Shown piece after piece: positions 53,766 through 62,600 of a stretch of 64,000 bases of DNA; positions within the stretch are counted from its first letter, which is position 1, and every line of letters starts with the position of its first letter. The stretch is from the NCBI RefSeq assembly GCF_000238775.2, contig NZ_AFEJ02000005.1, positions 62,001 through 126,000 of the forward strand, read 5' to 3'. The translations under genes and the position numbers were made by a program. The notes below the pieces were generated by a model. That model ran no database searches. It saw only the letters and a program-made list of their open reading frames with translations, and was not told the origin of the DNA. This stretch comes from Acaryochloris sp. CCMEE 5410 (GTDB lineage Bacteria; Cyanobacteriota; Cyanobacteriia; Thermosynechococcales; Thermosynechococcaceae).

Positions 53766-54725
53766 CTAATTATGAAAGTTTAGCATCTCTATTTTAGCCT
53801 CTCTCCAGGACAGATCTCTATATGGCGCACCAAAAATTCCTGGTTGATTTATCTTCACCTTTGGCTCATTTCGTTCATCAAGGTTTAGATGTTCTATAGG
53901 AATATCTAGAACAAAGTTAGCCTTTACTGCTTGTTCATACCACTCTTTAAATCCTTCAGGATACGGATCCTTTTCTTGTCTCTGGCGTCTTTCATTTTGA
54001 CTCCAACCACCTTCAATAGCTCTTTTAAGCCAACCACCAGGACTCCTGATATCGTTTTTTTCTAGAGCTGCCTTCAAAGCTTCAATGGCCCGAACAACAG
54101 TCTCTTCATGCGCCGCTTCCATTGTCTTGCGTAGTGTACTGGTTAATTGAATCCCAAGTGCTTCTAGCTCTGTTTGAATCAGCACAGAAAAGTTATCCTT
54201 TCTAACACCGTTTTTGTGTGCAGGCTGATTTCCAGTTGGTAAGTTGACCACCTTCTCTTGATTTACTTTCCAAACTGCTAGCAACTCTCGATTCTGAGAA
54301 CGTAGTAATTCAACCTCATCCTCAAGATCTACAATTTTTGAAACTTGAGCAAGCAGCTCTTTATTGATCTGGCGATGTTTATCCAGTTCTAGTTGTAAGC
54401 GGCGGTTAGAAGCTTTCAGGCGCTCGTTATCCTTTTCTAAAGAGGTTACAGAGACTGCTGTACGATGCTTCTGACTCATTTGCCGTTGTCGCTGCCTTGC
54501 CTGCTCAACTTCTCCCCGCAGATGCTTATTTACGAAACCAACACTGATTCCAGTTTTTCTTGCCACTTCATTTTGACTGACAGTAATACCTTGCCCAATC
54601 AACTCATCAATGGCAACTTTTGCATAACTTAGTTTCTCTGCTCGGTCACGGGCGAACCTATCTCGCACCTGCTGTCCATGCTTTTTGCGTTCTGCTTCAT
54701 CCCAGACACGATTAATCTGTCGCTT
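53766..54725 (-). CDS. TnpC-like HTH/coiled-coil protein of the recombinase module
   Basis: About 319 residues from the ATG at 54725 (MKRQINRVWDEAERKKHG); a start at 54740 is possible. An HTH in residues about 40-72 (GITVSQNEVARKTGISVGFV) is followed by a long coiled coil (about 90-165, LEKDNERLKASNRRLQLELD). A C-terminal domain ends in DLSWREAKIEMLNF. The first part resembles the DUF6262/TnpC accessory proteins that accompany TnpA and TnpB in Tn554-like elements, but it is longer. The start overlaps the end of the third recombinase, so all were translated as one operon before IS21 inserted. Confidence 0.7.
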   Translation of the reverse strand, partial: KRQINRVWDEAERKKHGQQVRDRFARDRAEKLSYAKVAIDELIGQGITVSQNEVARKTGISVGFVNKHLRGEVEQARQRQRQMSQKHRTAVSVTSLEKDNERLKASNRRLQLELDKHRQINKELLAQVSKIVDLEDEVELLRSQNRELLAVWKVNQEKVVNLPTGNQPAHKNGVRKDNFSVLIQTELEALGIQLTSTLRKTMEAAHEETVVRAIEALKAALEKNDIRSPGGWLKRAIEGGWSQNERRQRQEKDPYPEGFKEWYEQAVKANFVLDIPIEHLNLDERNEPKVKINQPGIFGAPYRDLSWREAKIEMLNFHN

Positions 54726-55038
54726 CATCGGGCTCACCACCTGTCTCTAGTGTCTCAACAATGCCTTCCAGCGCTGCGGTTGTCTTCTGATAACTTTCTA
54801 GCAACTCTCCAGACCAGTACTTGAAAGCTAAGGTCTCATTGGCCTTAATTCTCTCCAGTTGTGCTTTATATTCAGGTAGCTTGTCAGCAGAAGCAACATG
54901 ACTGGGACAGGTATAGCAGTAGCCAAAACGAGGGCAGAATTCTCGATATAAACAGTAGCCATAGAGAGGCTCTCCATTTGTCATGATCAAGCCATCAAGT
55001 ATGGGGCGACAATTGCATAGACCGAATACATGACCGCC
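54712..55038 (-). pseudogene. Cys-rich C-terminal tail of the third recombinase (cut off by IS21)
   Basis: Encodes GLCNCRPILDGLI, PLYGYCLYREFCPRFGYCYT and CPSHVASADKLPEYKAQLER, then a helical end. This is the Cys-rich tail that Tn554-type TnpB recombinases carry after the catalytic domain. The catalytic part ends at 57727 on the other side of IS21 copy 2. The join is not clean, so a few residues or bases were lost at the insertion. Confidence 0.7.
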
Positions 55039-55189
55039 TGACAATTACATAGCCAACTCTTGAAATCAGGATCTAGTTCAAGCAAGAGATCTGAATTTTT
55101 AGAGAAGGCACCAGTCACTTTAACTTTTTCATACCCCCATACAGGAAAGACACTAGGGTTTGTACTCCTAAGCGAATTAGGGATCTCTA

Positions 55190-56920
55190 GTGCCAGCTCC
55201 TATTAAACCTCAACAGGTTCATCTTTATATGAAGACAAAACAATCCGGCTCTTCCCAAGAGACCGCAGCAGCCAAAGCAGGGATCTCCACCCGCACTGCC
55301 CGTCGCATTGAAAGTGGTACCCATCGTCCCCAACGAGGCCGCCCTCATGACTGGAAAACCCGTGAAGATCCGTTGGATGGATTATGGGAATTAGAACTTG
55401 AACCGATGTTAGAGCGTGAGCCTCGATTAGAAGCGACTACTCTATTCGAGACTTTACAAGAGCGTTACCCTGGGCAATATGATGACAAGATCAGAACCGT
55501 GCAACGCCGAACCGCTAAATGGAAAGGGGTTCATGGTAAGCCCAAGGAAGTGATGTTCAAAATTCAACATCATCCTGGTGAGATGGGACAGTCAGACTTT
55601 ACCCAGCTCAAAGGTTTCAGTGTGACCGTTAAGGGTGAAGCTTTTCACCACATCTTGTATCATTATCGACTCACTTACAGCGGCTGGCAGTATGTCCAGG
55701 TGATTCAAGGGGGAGAGAGTTTTATTGGTTTATCCCAAGGGCTACAAAATGCTCTAGCCGCCTGTGGTGGGGTACCTAAGCTTCATCGTACTGATAGTTT
55801 GAGTGCGGCCTATCGGAATACTGGCGGTCGCAATCCCCAGCTGACCCAGTTGTATTCCACTCTGTGTGACCATTACCGGATGGAGCCGACGCGCAACAAC
55901 CTGGGCGTCTCTCATGAGAATGGGGCCATTGAGTCGTCCCATGGCTATTTCAAACGACGATTATGCCAAGCCCTGTATCGTCGAGGCAGCTTTGACTTTG
56001 CATCAGTGGCCGAGTATCAACAGTTTATTGAACACGTCATTGCCAAGCTCAATTCCAAGTGCCAAAAGAAGTTTGCCATAGAGCAAGCTGTCTTACAGCC
56101 CTTACCTCGATACCGCACCCCTGATTATGAAGTACGCAGTGCCAAAGTCAGCTGCAACAGTGCAATTACAGTACGCTGCGTCCTTTACACCGTCCCCTCT
56201 CGCTTGATTGGCCATCGGTTGAAACTGCACCTTTATCATGACCGCATTGTGGGTTTCTTAGGAACAACACCGGTAGTGGAATTGGCAAGGATCCATGTCC
56301 ATGGCTCTGGGAAGAAGAGACGGGCTCGTAGTATCGATTACAAGCATGTGGCCGAAAGTCTCAGGAGAAAGCCCCATGCGTTTCTCTACTGCCAATGGCA
56401 AGCAGACTTACTGCCCAATCTTCAATGGCATCAGCTATGGGAATCCCTCAAAGCTGACTTTGAGCGAGACCAAGCTGCACGATTAATCACTGAAGCCCTC
56501 TACATTGCAGCTACTCAAGATCAAGAATCCCAGGTGGCTGACTATCTACAAACTCAACTGGAGCAGTCCACCCTCACCTTGAGTGGGTTAAAACAGGCCT
56601 TTGAATTCAAGCTTCCATCTGAGCAATATCCTGACGTCACTTCAGAACAACACGATTTATCTAGCTATGATCAATTCCTCCACATCGGATCCGGACAATC
56701 CATTCCAGCTGTTGATGACAACGCTCAAACAGCTGCGGTTGAAACATTTCCTCGACGAGTGGCAGAGCATCGAACATCAAGCGACTCAGGAGAATTGGTC
56801 CTACGCCCAGTTTCTGTTGGCTTTATCCCAAGGGGAAGCCAGCCGTCGAGAACAGAATCGGATTTCACGCGCTCTAGCCGAAGCGCAGCTGCCCTACGGC
56901 AAGTCCTGGACCAATTTTGA
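55190..56920 (+). CDS. istA: IstA-like DDE transposase (IS21 copy 2)
   Basis: 576 residues from a GTG at 55190. N-terminal HTH (SSQETAAAKAGISTRTARRI), then catalytic D136 (GQSDFTQL), D202 (HRTDSL) and E248 (ENGAIESS). The C-terminal part (QHDLSSYDQ) marks the usual istA end. The frame then continues about 250 bases inside istB in a second frame, as in copy 1, with a different tail. Overall similarity to copy 1 is high in the core. Confidence 0.9.
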   Translation: MPAPIKPQQVHLYMKTKQSGSSQETAAAKAGISTRTARRIESGTHRPQRGRPHDWKTREDPLDGLWELELEPMLEREPRLEATTLFETLQERYPGQYDDKIRTVQRRTAKWKGVHGKPKEVMFKIQHHPGEMGQSDFTQLKGFSVTVKGEAFHHILYHYRLTYSGWQYVQVIQGGESFIGLSQGLQNALAACGGVPKLHRTDSLSAAYRNTGGRNPQLTQLYSTLCDHYRMEPTRNNLGVSHENGAIESSHGYFKRRLCQALYRRGSFDFASVAEYQQFIEHVIAKLNSKCQKKFAIEQAVLQPLPRYRTPDYEVRSAKVSCNSAITVRCVLYTVPSRLIGHRLKLHLYHDRIVGFLGTTPVVELARIHVHGSGKKRRARSIDYKHVAESLRRKPHAFLYCQWQADLLPNLQWHQLWESLKADFERDQAARLITEALYIAATQDQESQVADYLQTQLEQSTLTLSGLKQAFEFKLPSEQYPDVTSEQHDLSSYDQFLHIGSGQSIPAVDDNAQTAAVETFPRRVAEHRTSSDSGELVLRPVSVGFIPRGSQPSRTESDFTRSSRSAAALRQVLDQF

Positions 56921-57464
56921 GTTTGCTCATATTCCCAGTCTCAATCCAGCAGCCATGATGGAGTTTGCCCAAACGACCCACTGGCTAGAGTCGGGCAGTA
57001 ATATTTTGATTTTTGGGCCAAGTGGAACAGGGAAAACACACGTCAGTTCTGCATTAGGGACTTCTATCGTTGAGTTGGGGAAACGAGTGAAATTTGTCAC
57101 TGCCACAGCACTGGTGCAGCAGTTGCAACTTGCCAAACTTCAACTGGAATTGCAGACCCTACTGTCCAAACTTGACCGCTATGATCTGCTCATCATTGAT
57201 GATCTCGGCTATATTCAAAAGTCCGATGTTGAAACCTCGGTCCTATTCGAACTGATTGCTCATCGCTATGAGCGAAAGAGCCTCCTCATCACGGCTAATC
57301 AGCCCTTCAGTCAATGGGATAAGATCTTCCCTAACTCAATGATGACAGTGGCTGCCATTGATCGTTTAATTCATCACGCCACCATTTTCGAGATGAAGGC
57401 TGAGAGCTTTCGTAAACAAGAAGCAGCTAAACACACGGCCAAGTCTCAAAAGACTGACAGCTGA
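56667..57464 (+). CDS. istB: IstB-like transposition helper ATPase (IS21 copy 2)
   Basis: About 265 residues from the ATG at 56667 (MINSSTSDPDNPF), chosen because the same tATGA context is used in copy 1; the frame is open from 56601. Walker A GPSGTGKTH, Walker B LLIIDDLGYI and ITANQPFSQWD are present. Ends with a Lys-rich tail. It works with IstA of the same element. Confidence 0.9.
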   Translation: MINSSTSDPDNPFQLLMTTLKQLRLKHFLDEWQSIEHQATQENWSYAQFLLALSQGEASRREQNRISRALAEAQLPYGKSWTNFEFAHIPSLNPAAMMEFAQTTHWLESGSNILIFGPSGTGKTHVSSALGTSIVELGKRVKFVTATALVQQLQLAKLQLELQTLLSKLDRYDLLIIDDLGYIQKSDVETSVLFELIAHRYERKSLLITANQPFSQWDKIFPNSMMTVAAIDRLIHHATIFEMKAESFRKQEAAKHTAKSQKTDS

Positions 57465-57492
57465 TCCCTAGCCAGAATAAAACCCCTTTACC

Positions 57493-57540
57493 CCATCATT
57501 AATAGAGCTGCTTACTTGTAAGCAGCTCTATTAATGATGG
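57493..57540. terminator. 48-bp near-perfect palindrome after istB
   Basis: A perfect 23-base arm (starting CCATCATTAATAGAGCTG) and its complement are separated by only TT. It starts 29 bases after the istB stop and is followed by CTTTATT. A very stable transcript hairpin would result, so it is probably a terminator insulating the element; a protein-binding dyad is also possible. Confidence 0.6.
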
Positions 57541-57716
57541 CTTTATTGATAATTGTCATTTGCTCACCGGCGCGATCACCTCAGGCAAAAATCATGATTT
57601 GTCGATGATCTCCGACTGCCTTTTGTAGATCGCAAGATGGTATTGCATAGATCCAAATCGACTCACGAAGCAAGATTAAAAAGTGGAACGCAGAACCCAA
57701 AAAAAAGTTGGCCTAT

Positions 57717-59591
57717 CTAATTGACATTACACACATCAAGCTCATGCATCTCAGGATATTGGCGTAAGTCTTCCAAATTCTGGCGCAGCACTTCAGGATT
57801 TGTATCGTAGGGATAAAGCTTTGCATTGATGTTTGCCATGACGGTTGCTACATCCAGCATTTCTCCAGGCGGATAGCGGGTATAGCTGCGCCTTGTTGTT
57901 GCTTGGTGGCGATGTTTTAGCCAGATTCGGACAAACTCCAGACTATACCCATTAGCAATCAGTTCAGATGCTCGGGTCGGGCGCAAAATAGCACCCGTAA
58001 AGTGAGCTAAGTTGTTGTTACTATCTCGAATATCGTGGTTTTTGATGAGATGACGAACAGCTTTAACCATTGGGTTAATCCTTGCTGCAACCATTGGCGG
58101 TCGCTTAATTGGCTTTAGCCTTGGATAGTGGGGAAAACCTGCCAGTCCAATATTCTGATAGTGACAAAACAAATAGGGATAGTCTTCACCAAACAAATCA
58201 GTAATGTATTCCTGCTGATGCATGATGATGCGAATGAAGTCTTGAGGCAGGGGTAGCTGATGCTCATCATTGTTTTTATCCCGCTCGAACTCTAGCCACC
58301 AACTGTCTGGTTTCTGAACAATACAGTTTTTCTTCAAACGACATAGCTCGCCCGGACGAGCGCCAAGCCAAGCTCCCAGCATGAATTGAAGCTGAAGTGG
58401 CTCAGGAAGATTATGAAGGTTGTCACGGATGGCTTCCAGCACTGAGTCTTCTAGTGGGTCAGGTTCGTTATAGAAAACTTTAGGGGTGTCAAATAGAGAG
58501 GAAATCAGATTAGAGCAGGTGCTAAAGTGATTTGCCTGATTTCCCCATTCCAGAAATAGTCTCAAGCTAGTCTGATTAGTTGTGAGACTGAGATTGCTCA
58601 GATGGCTACGTTCCTTACCCCAGTACATATTCATGAATTCTCGGGTAATATCACTCATCTGAAAGACGCCCTTTTTCTGGAGATAACACCCAAAGTTACG
58701 CAGATGAGAAAAATTGGTTTTCAAGGTACTTGATGCACTACCTTGCTTGATAAATGCTAGGACATAGTGCTTGAGTAGATCCTTAAACCATGTGTCTCCG
58801 CAGGAGCTGAAATACAGAAAAATTTGATCTACTTTGTTACTGTCGAAATTAGGATAGAGCATTCTCAAGTCCCATTTATCATTCCCAAACTTCCACGTCT
58901 GTCTGGGAACTTCTTTTCCTAACAATCGTTGTGTTTTTGCATCCCAATTCTTTTTCTCGGCTGTAAACCTTTGTCCGCAACCCAAGCAGATTTTCTCGCA
59001 AACCTGCTTCTGTTTAGCTTTACTAAGGTATTGCCTTCCTAATAAAACTTTTTCTTGACCACAATTTGGACAAGGCCATCCGGGGAGGTACTTCAAGCCA
59101 GGAGGCTGCATGAAGGAATAAATTAACTTCCCAGCTATGTAAAGTCTGATGGGCTTTTTTTTGTCTTTGGTAAATTGTCTACCACAGTCCCTACACAAAC
59201 AGATGTGGGCTTGTCCATATTGACGTAATCTTGGTTTCCCCCATTTAACAGTGCGGTTACTTCCGCAGTGGGAACAGCATGCTCCTGCTGGCGGTGCTGG
59301 TTTTCTTCTGCCATTTTTAGTGAATTTTCTGCCACAGCTTTTACACAAACAGATTTGAACTTGTCCATACTGACGCGATTGTGGCTTACCTGTTTTGACC
59401 GTTTCGTTGCTATTGCAGTGGGTACAGTTGGCTTCTGCTGCTGGTGCAACTTGTACGTAAGATTCTAGTTGAAAGCTTCTTTGGCAAGAGTGGCAAAGAT
59501 ATCTCGTTACCTTTTGGCCGTTGGCAAGTATGTTGTATCCATACTTTCGTATTTTACTGTTTCTGCATCGAGGGCACTGGAGATGGGTCAC
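57717..59591 (-). pseudogene. Third tyrosine recombinase, fused to N-terminal zinc ribbons, C-terminus cut off
   Basis: 624 readable residues. Residues 1-210 contain four zinc-ribbon units with paired Cys: CPRCRNS/CHSC, CTHCNSN/CKSCGRKF, CSHCGSN/CRDCGRQF and CPNCGQ/CLGCGQRF. Units 2 and 3 are nearly identical (QYGQ, ICLC, CGR-x-FTK) and recall InsA-type zinc fingers of IS1. Residues 250-575 are a tyrosine recombinase with Arg412 (GARPGELC), His530 and Arg540 (HFTGAILRPTR), His560 and Tyr570/573 (SYTRY). The frame ends in the IS21 element; the Cys-rich tail is at 54712-55038. The start overlaps the previous recombinase by 38 bases. Confidence 0.8.
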
Positions 59592-61038
59592 TTATTTTTC
59601 CCTCCTCTACTTGCTCTATATGAGTGATAATTCTGCCTAAAATATTGACTTGCTGGCGAGCACTATGGGCTCGTCGGCTATTAGAATGCCCAGCCTTCAG
59701 AGCTTTAGTTAAAAGCTGCTGATTGCTCTCTTTTAGTTTTCGTAACTTTGGGAGATGTTCAGACGTATAGTGAGCGTAGCTGCATCCAAGACAAATATGC
59801 TCAAACTCACAGTCTTGAATGATGTTGGGACGCAAGCACAACCCCAACTCAGTCTGTCTGAGCTGCCATTCTCGCCTCAATAGTTCCTGATTTTTATCCG
59901 TCTGATAAACGATTTGTTTCCCGTTCTGGTTTACGAAAACCTTGATTTTCTTCTCTTGCTCCTGAGGAGTCAGGATAACGTAGGCATCCTGCATATCTTC
60001 GTTGAGGTGACGTAGCCCATGTTTAATTTGGTCAGTACGCTTTCCCATGCGATATGCAACGGTTCCGTAGGTTCGGCGAAATTGGTGTGTCGTAACGTGT
60101 ACGAGCTGACCATCTTGGGTTCGAATATTATTGTGTTTGATGAGCTGTGCTAGTAATTTGTTGAGCTTTATGCTCGGTAATTTAAGTTGCTCTTCTTTAT
60201 AAATGAGTGAGGGAGGCCAGGTAGGAGAGGAACCCTGTAATTTGTGATGCCAGTTTGAAAAAAGCCAGGGGAAGCTGTCTCCAAATTGTTCTCGTATGAA
60301 CATTTGTTGTTGCTCTACCAGAGACACTAATTCTTTAGGCAGATCCTGTTCTTGCAAGCTATTATCCTGTTTTCCTGTGGGAACTCGAATTCGCATTGTC
60401 CTACCACGCTGCCTCAGGCAATTCAATGGGATTCTACTGAGTTCTACACTACGAGTGGCTAAAGCCTCATGTAGTTTGAAGATAAGATAAATAGGGGCGT
60501 CAAATTTCTCAAATGCTTCATCAAGCTGTTGTTTAACTCCCTCAGAGATAGTCTGTCCATGTGTGTGGCTACTCTTTTTCTTCCATATGATTTGAAATGG
60601 TATACAGCCAAGCTTGTATAAAACACTCATCAGCATTTGGAGTCGGTTTTTCTGAGAACTTTGCGCCTGTTGTGCCCACTCCTGCAATGTTGCCAGCTTT
60701 AAAGCAGAAGGCATTATGTAGCCACGCTCGACTAACCATAAGCAAAACTTCTTAGCAGTTCCCAGAATACCGGGGATTATTCCTAATCCCCAGCTTCTTG
60801 TACTTGCCTTGACCAGCACCGCTAACTTTGTAAGCTGTTTGAGCCAGGGTAAAGATAGTCCTTGAAAATATAGATTGGTACATCCCCTGCTATACATTTC
60901 CGCAGCTAAAGTAGGCAGATCTTGCTTAATATTCCAGACATCTTTCTGCAATCTGGGATCTTGGAGATAGTCGTTTGCTTCGTTCCCTGGTTGGGTCAGT
61001 CGCTCGTAGAAAATAGACTGTTCCAGCGATACGCTCAT
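59554..61038 (-). CDS. Second tyrosine recombinase of the trio (TnpB-like)
   Basis: 494 residues. The recombinase core shows Arg196 (ALATRSVELSRIPLNCL), His318/Arg321 (VTTHQFRRTYGT) and the nucleophile Tyr353 (EDMQDAYVIL). A Cys-rich tail (CLRPNIIQDCEFEHICLGCS, HYTSEHLPKLRKL) is typical of TnpB-type proteins of Tn554-like transposons. Its ATG overlaps the stop of the first recombinase by 4 bases, and its stop overlaps the third by 38 bases, so the three are translationally coupled. All catalytic residues appear present, so it is probably functional. Confidence 0.85.
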   Translation of the reverse strand: MSVSLEQSIFYERLTQPGNEANDYLQDPRLQKDVWNIKQDLPTLAAEMYSRGCTNLYFQGLSLPWLKQLTKLAVLVKASTRSWGLGIIPGILGTAKKFCLWLVERGYIMPSALKLATLQEWAQQAQSSQKNRLQMLMSVLYKLGCIPFQIIWKKKSSHTHGQTISEGVKQQLDEAFEKFDAPIYLIFKLHEALATRSVELSRIPLNCLRQRGRTMRIRVPTGKQDNSLQEQDLPKELVSLVEQQQMFIREQFGDSFPWLFSNWHHKLQGSSPTWPPSLIYKEEQLKLPSIKLNKLLAQLIKHNNIRTQDGQLVHVTTHQFRRTYGTVAYRMGKRTDQIKHGLRHLNEDMQDAYVILTPQEQEKKIKVFVNQNGKQIVYQTDKNQELLRREWQLRQTELGLCLRPNIIQDCEFEHICLGCSYAHYTSEHLPKLRKLKESNQQLLTKALKAGHSNSRRAHSARQQVNILGRIITHIEQVEEGKISDPSPVPSMQKQ

Positions 61039-62234
61039 TCTTTGGTTAGTCTCCGTATTGCGTTTCCTAACTCCGCCTCATTGAAGGAATGGTCGTAGAT
61101 ATCTAAAGTCGTAGCAATGGATTGGTGACCTAGCTGGCGTTGTACAGCTTTTGCAACGTCTTCTTTGCTCTCCCCACTCTTTCTAGCTTCCCGAATCTGA
61201 TACGTGGCAAAGGAGTGACGAAATAAGTGAGGGTAAATTCGTTCCACATCAATGCCTGTTTTTTTGTGGAGACGGTCAAAGAGCTTATTGACATTCTGAG
61301 GACGGAGCGGCTGACCATAACTGGGGGAACCCATATGGAGCACGACAAACATCATGTCGTGTCCAAATTTCTGGGCAATTTTGTGAGGATATTCTTTGTC
61401 TGCATACTCGCTAAACAAAGCATGGAATTCATAATCCTGAAGCAGTCGAGCAATTGAAAGCTCTCGTTCTTGACCTTTGGCATAAGCCTGATTAGGATTT
61501 TCTCGGCGCACAATTTTGAGTGTCCGTTTGCCCCATTCCAGATCTGACCAATGTAGTCCAAGTAGTTCTCCAATTCTCATACCCGTATCGGCTAGCAGCC
61601 ACAGAATTAGCTTGTCCCGAGCGGAGCGGCAGGCATTAATAAGACGACCAATCTGGTCAGGATTTAATGTGCCTGGATACTTTTTTGGCTCTCGGTAATG
61701 TACGGTTTTCATGCCCACTGGTGACTCTTTGAAGTGACCAGCCAGCATTCCACCTCTCTTTTTACCCCTGGTCCTGCGGTAAGTTCGCAGGTGTTTCTCC
61801 TCAATAGTTCCCACTGCTGTGTGAAACTCATAGAACTGAGTAATGACGGTTAAAGCTAAGTTGACTGTGCGCTCACTCCGCTTTGTCTGCAAAGTATCGA
61901 TGCCTATTGATTCCTTGGCATTTAAGAGTTTTCCAGTCATATACCAGTAGCCAAATTCTGATAGATGATTGCGCCCGTTGAAGTCTCGCCAATCCAGCTC
62001 TTTCAGTTTTAGGTAAGCCCAGAACTGTTTTAGTTTTTCGCTATAGGTTTTGAGTGTTCCAAGAGCCGTATCTCCTCTCTGCTTGAATCGCAGAAATCTT
62101 TCTATGGGTTTGACAAGTTGATAATTGTCGTCGAGCAGATGCCAGCGCATCAGCTCTGTTCCATCAGATAACCGTTCACAAGAATCTAAAACGATTGCCA
62201 CTATGAATACTTGAATAGTATGAAATGTGTACAC
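61035..62234 (-). CDS. First tyrosine recombinase of the trio (TnpA-like)
   Basis: 399 residues. An SAM-like N-terminal core-binding domain (about 40-150, TALGTLKTYSEKLKQFWAYL) is followed by the catalytic domain: Arg220 (ADTGMRIGELLGLHW), His336/Arg339 (HLFRHSFAT), His370 and Tyr380 (LGHQSIATTLDIYDH). All active-site residues are present. The first 28 residues look hydrophobic and untypical, so a start at Met29 (MRWHLL) is possible. It leads the recombinase operon and faces a small divergent gene at 62294 near the right element end, where promoters for both would sit. Confidence 0.88.
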   Translation of the reverse strand: MYTFHTIQVFIVAIVLDSCERLSDGTELMRWHLLDDNYQLVKPIERFLRFKQRGDTALGTLKTYSEKLKQFWAYLKLKELDWRDFNGRNHLSEFGYWYMTGKLLNAKESIGIDTLQTKRSERTVNLALTVITQFYEFHTAVGTIEEKHLRTYRRTRGKKRGGMLAGHFKESPVGMKTVHYREPKKYPGTLNPDQIGRLINACRSARDKLILWLLADTGMRIGELLGLHWSDLEWGKRTLKIVRRENPNQAYAKGQERELSIARLLQDYEFHALFSEYADKEYPHKIAQKFGHDMMFVVLHMGSPSYGQPLRPQNVNKLFDRLHKKTGIDVERIYPHLFRHSFATYQIREARKSGESKEDVAKAVQRQLGHQSIATTLDIYDHSFNEAELGNAIRRLTKE

Positions 62235-62293
62235 AAGATCATTTGTGTTTGCACAATATCATTGTTGTTGTTGTTGTTTTGAATAGATAATGA

Positions 62294-62533
62294 ATGTCTA
62301 TAAAACCAGAATGTTTTCAAGAACTAGAACTGCCAGTAAGAGTAGAGGCTCCTAATGGTGGTACGAAAAAGTACGAATGCCAGCTTTTGAAAATTCGCTT
62401 CCGCTTAGCGAATGGCACTCATGTTTATAGAGTGCAACTAAATTTCCCAACTGCGACTAAGGCAACTATTCCAGTGGGAAGTAAAATCTTTTCGAGTTCA
62501 GAAGTGTTGCTGAACCTTCAAGTTGCTTCCTAA
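62294..62533 (+). CDS. Small protein divergent from the recombinase operon
   Basis: 79 residues, ATG at 62294, 59 bases from the recombinase start. It is a beta-rich basic protein (KYECQLLKIRFRLANGTHVY, VQLNFPTATKATIP). It ends 15 bases before the inner edge of the right terminal repeat. By position it could regulate or assist the recombinases; the family is not recognised. Confidence 0.6.
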   Translation: MSIKPECFQELELPVRVEAPNGGTKKYECQLLKIRFRLANGTHVYRVQLNFPTATKATIPVGSKIFSSSEVLLNLQVAS

Positions 62534-62547
62534 CAAGACATTTATTC

Positions 62548-62600
62548 TCAATTTCGGATCACCAAAAGAGGACAAGAGCCAAATAGCACTTTAAAGTACA
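62548..62600 (-). repeat. Right terminal inverted repeat of the 18-kb element
   Basis: On the minus strand it begins TGTACTTTAAAGTGCTATTT and includes CTTTTGGTGATCCGAAATTG. It is the partner of 44503-44555. Confidence 0.75.

Larger units (their letters stand above)
55039..57726 (+). mobile_element. IS21-family insertion sequence, copy 2
   Basis: Ends are imperfect inverted repeats: TGACAATTACATAGCCAACT at 55039 and, on the opposite strand from 57726, TGTCAATTAGATAGGCCAAC. It carries istA and istB on the plus strand, opposite to the recombinase operon it interrupts. It is related to but clearly diverged from copy 1 at 2671. No target duplication was found, which suggests a deletion at one side. 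Length 2.69 kb. Confidence 0.8.
44503..62600. mobile_element. About 18.1-kb transposon with terminal inverted repeats and a tyrosine-recombinase trio
   Basis: The left end (44503-44555) and the right end (62600-62548, opposite strand) both begin TGTACTTTAAAG and stay about 83 percent identical for 53 bases (shared blocks TCTTG, CTTTTGGTGA, AATTGA). The two halves of one RPGETIERIEEM gene flank it in the right order, with the near-duplicated target GAGTGYG at both junctions. Inside are three tyrosine recombinases, a TnpC-like protein, a STAND/Cap4-like protein and small immunity-like genes. IS256, ISL3 and IS21 elements have inserted later. Trio-recombinase (Tn554/RIT-like) elements are the closest known type; whether these recombinases made the repeats is inference. 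Confidence 0.7.

Noticed and set aside
44503-62600. Tn7-like or CRISPR-associated transposon
   Set aside because: The ends begin with TGT, but no TnsA/B/C or TniQ-like gene is present. The large protein at 49617-53639 has nuclease and STAND features instead, and the junction duplication is not an exact 5-mer by the TGT ends.
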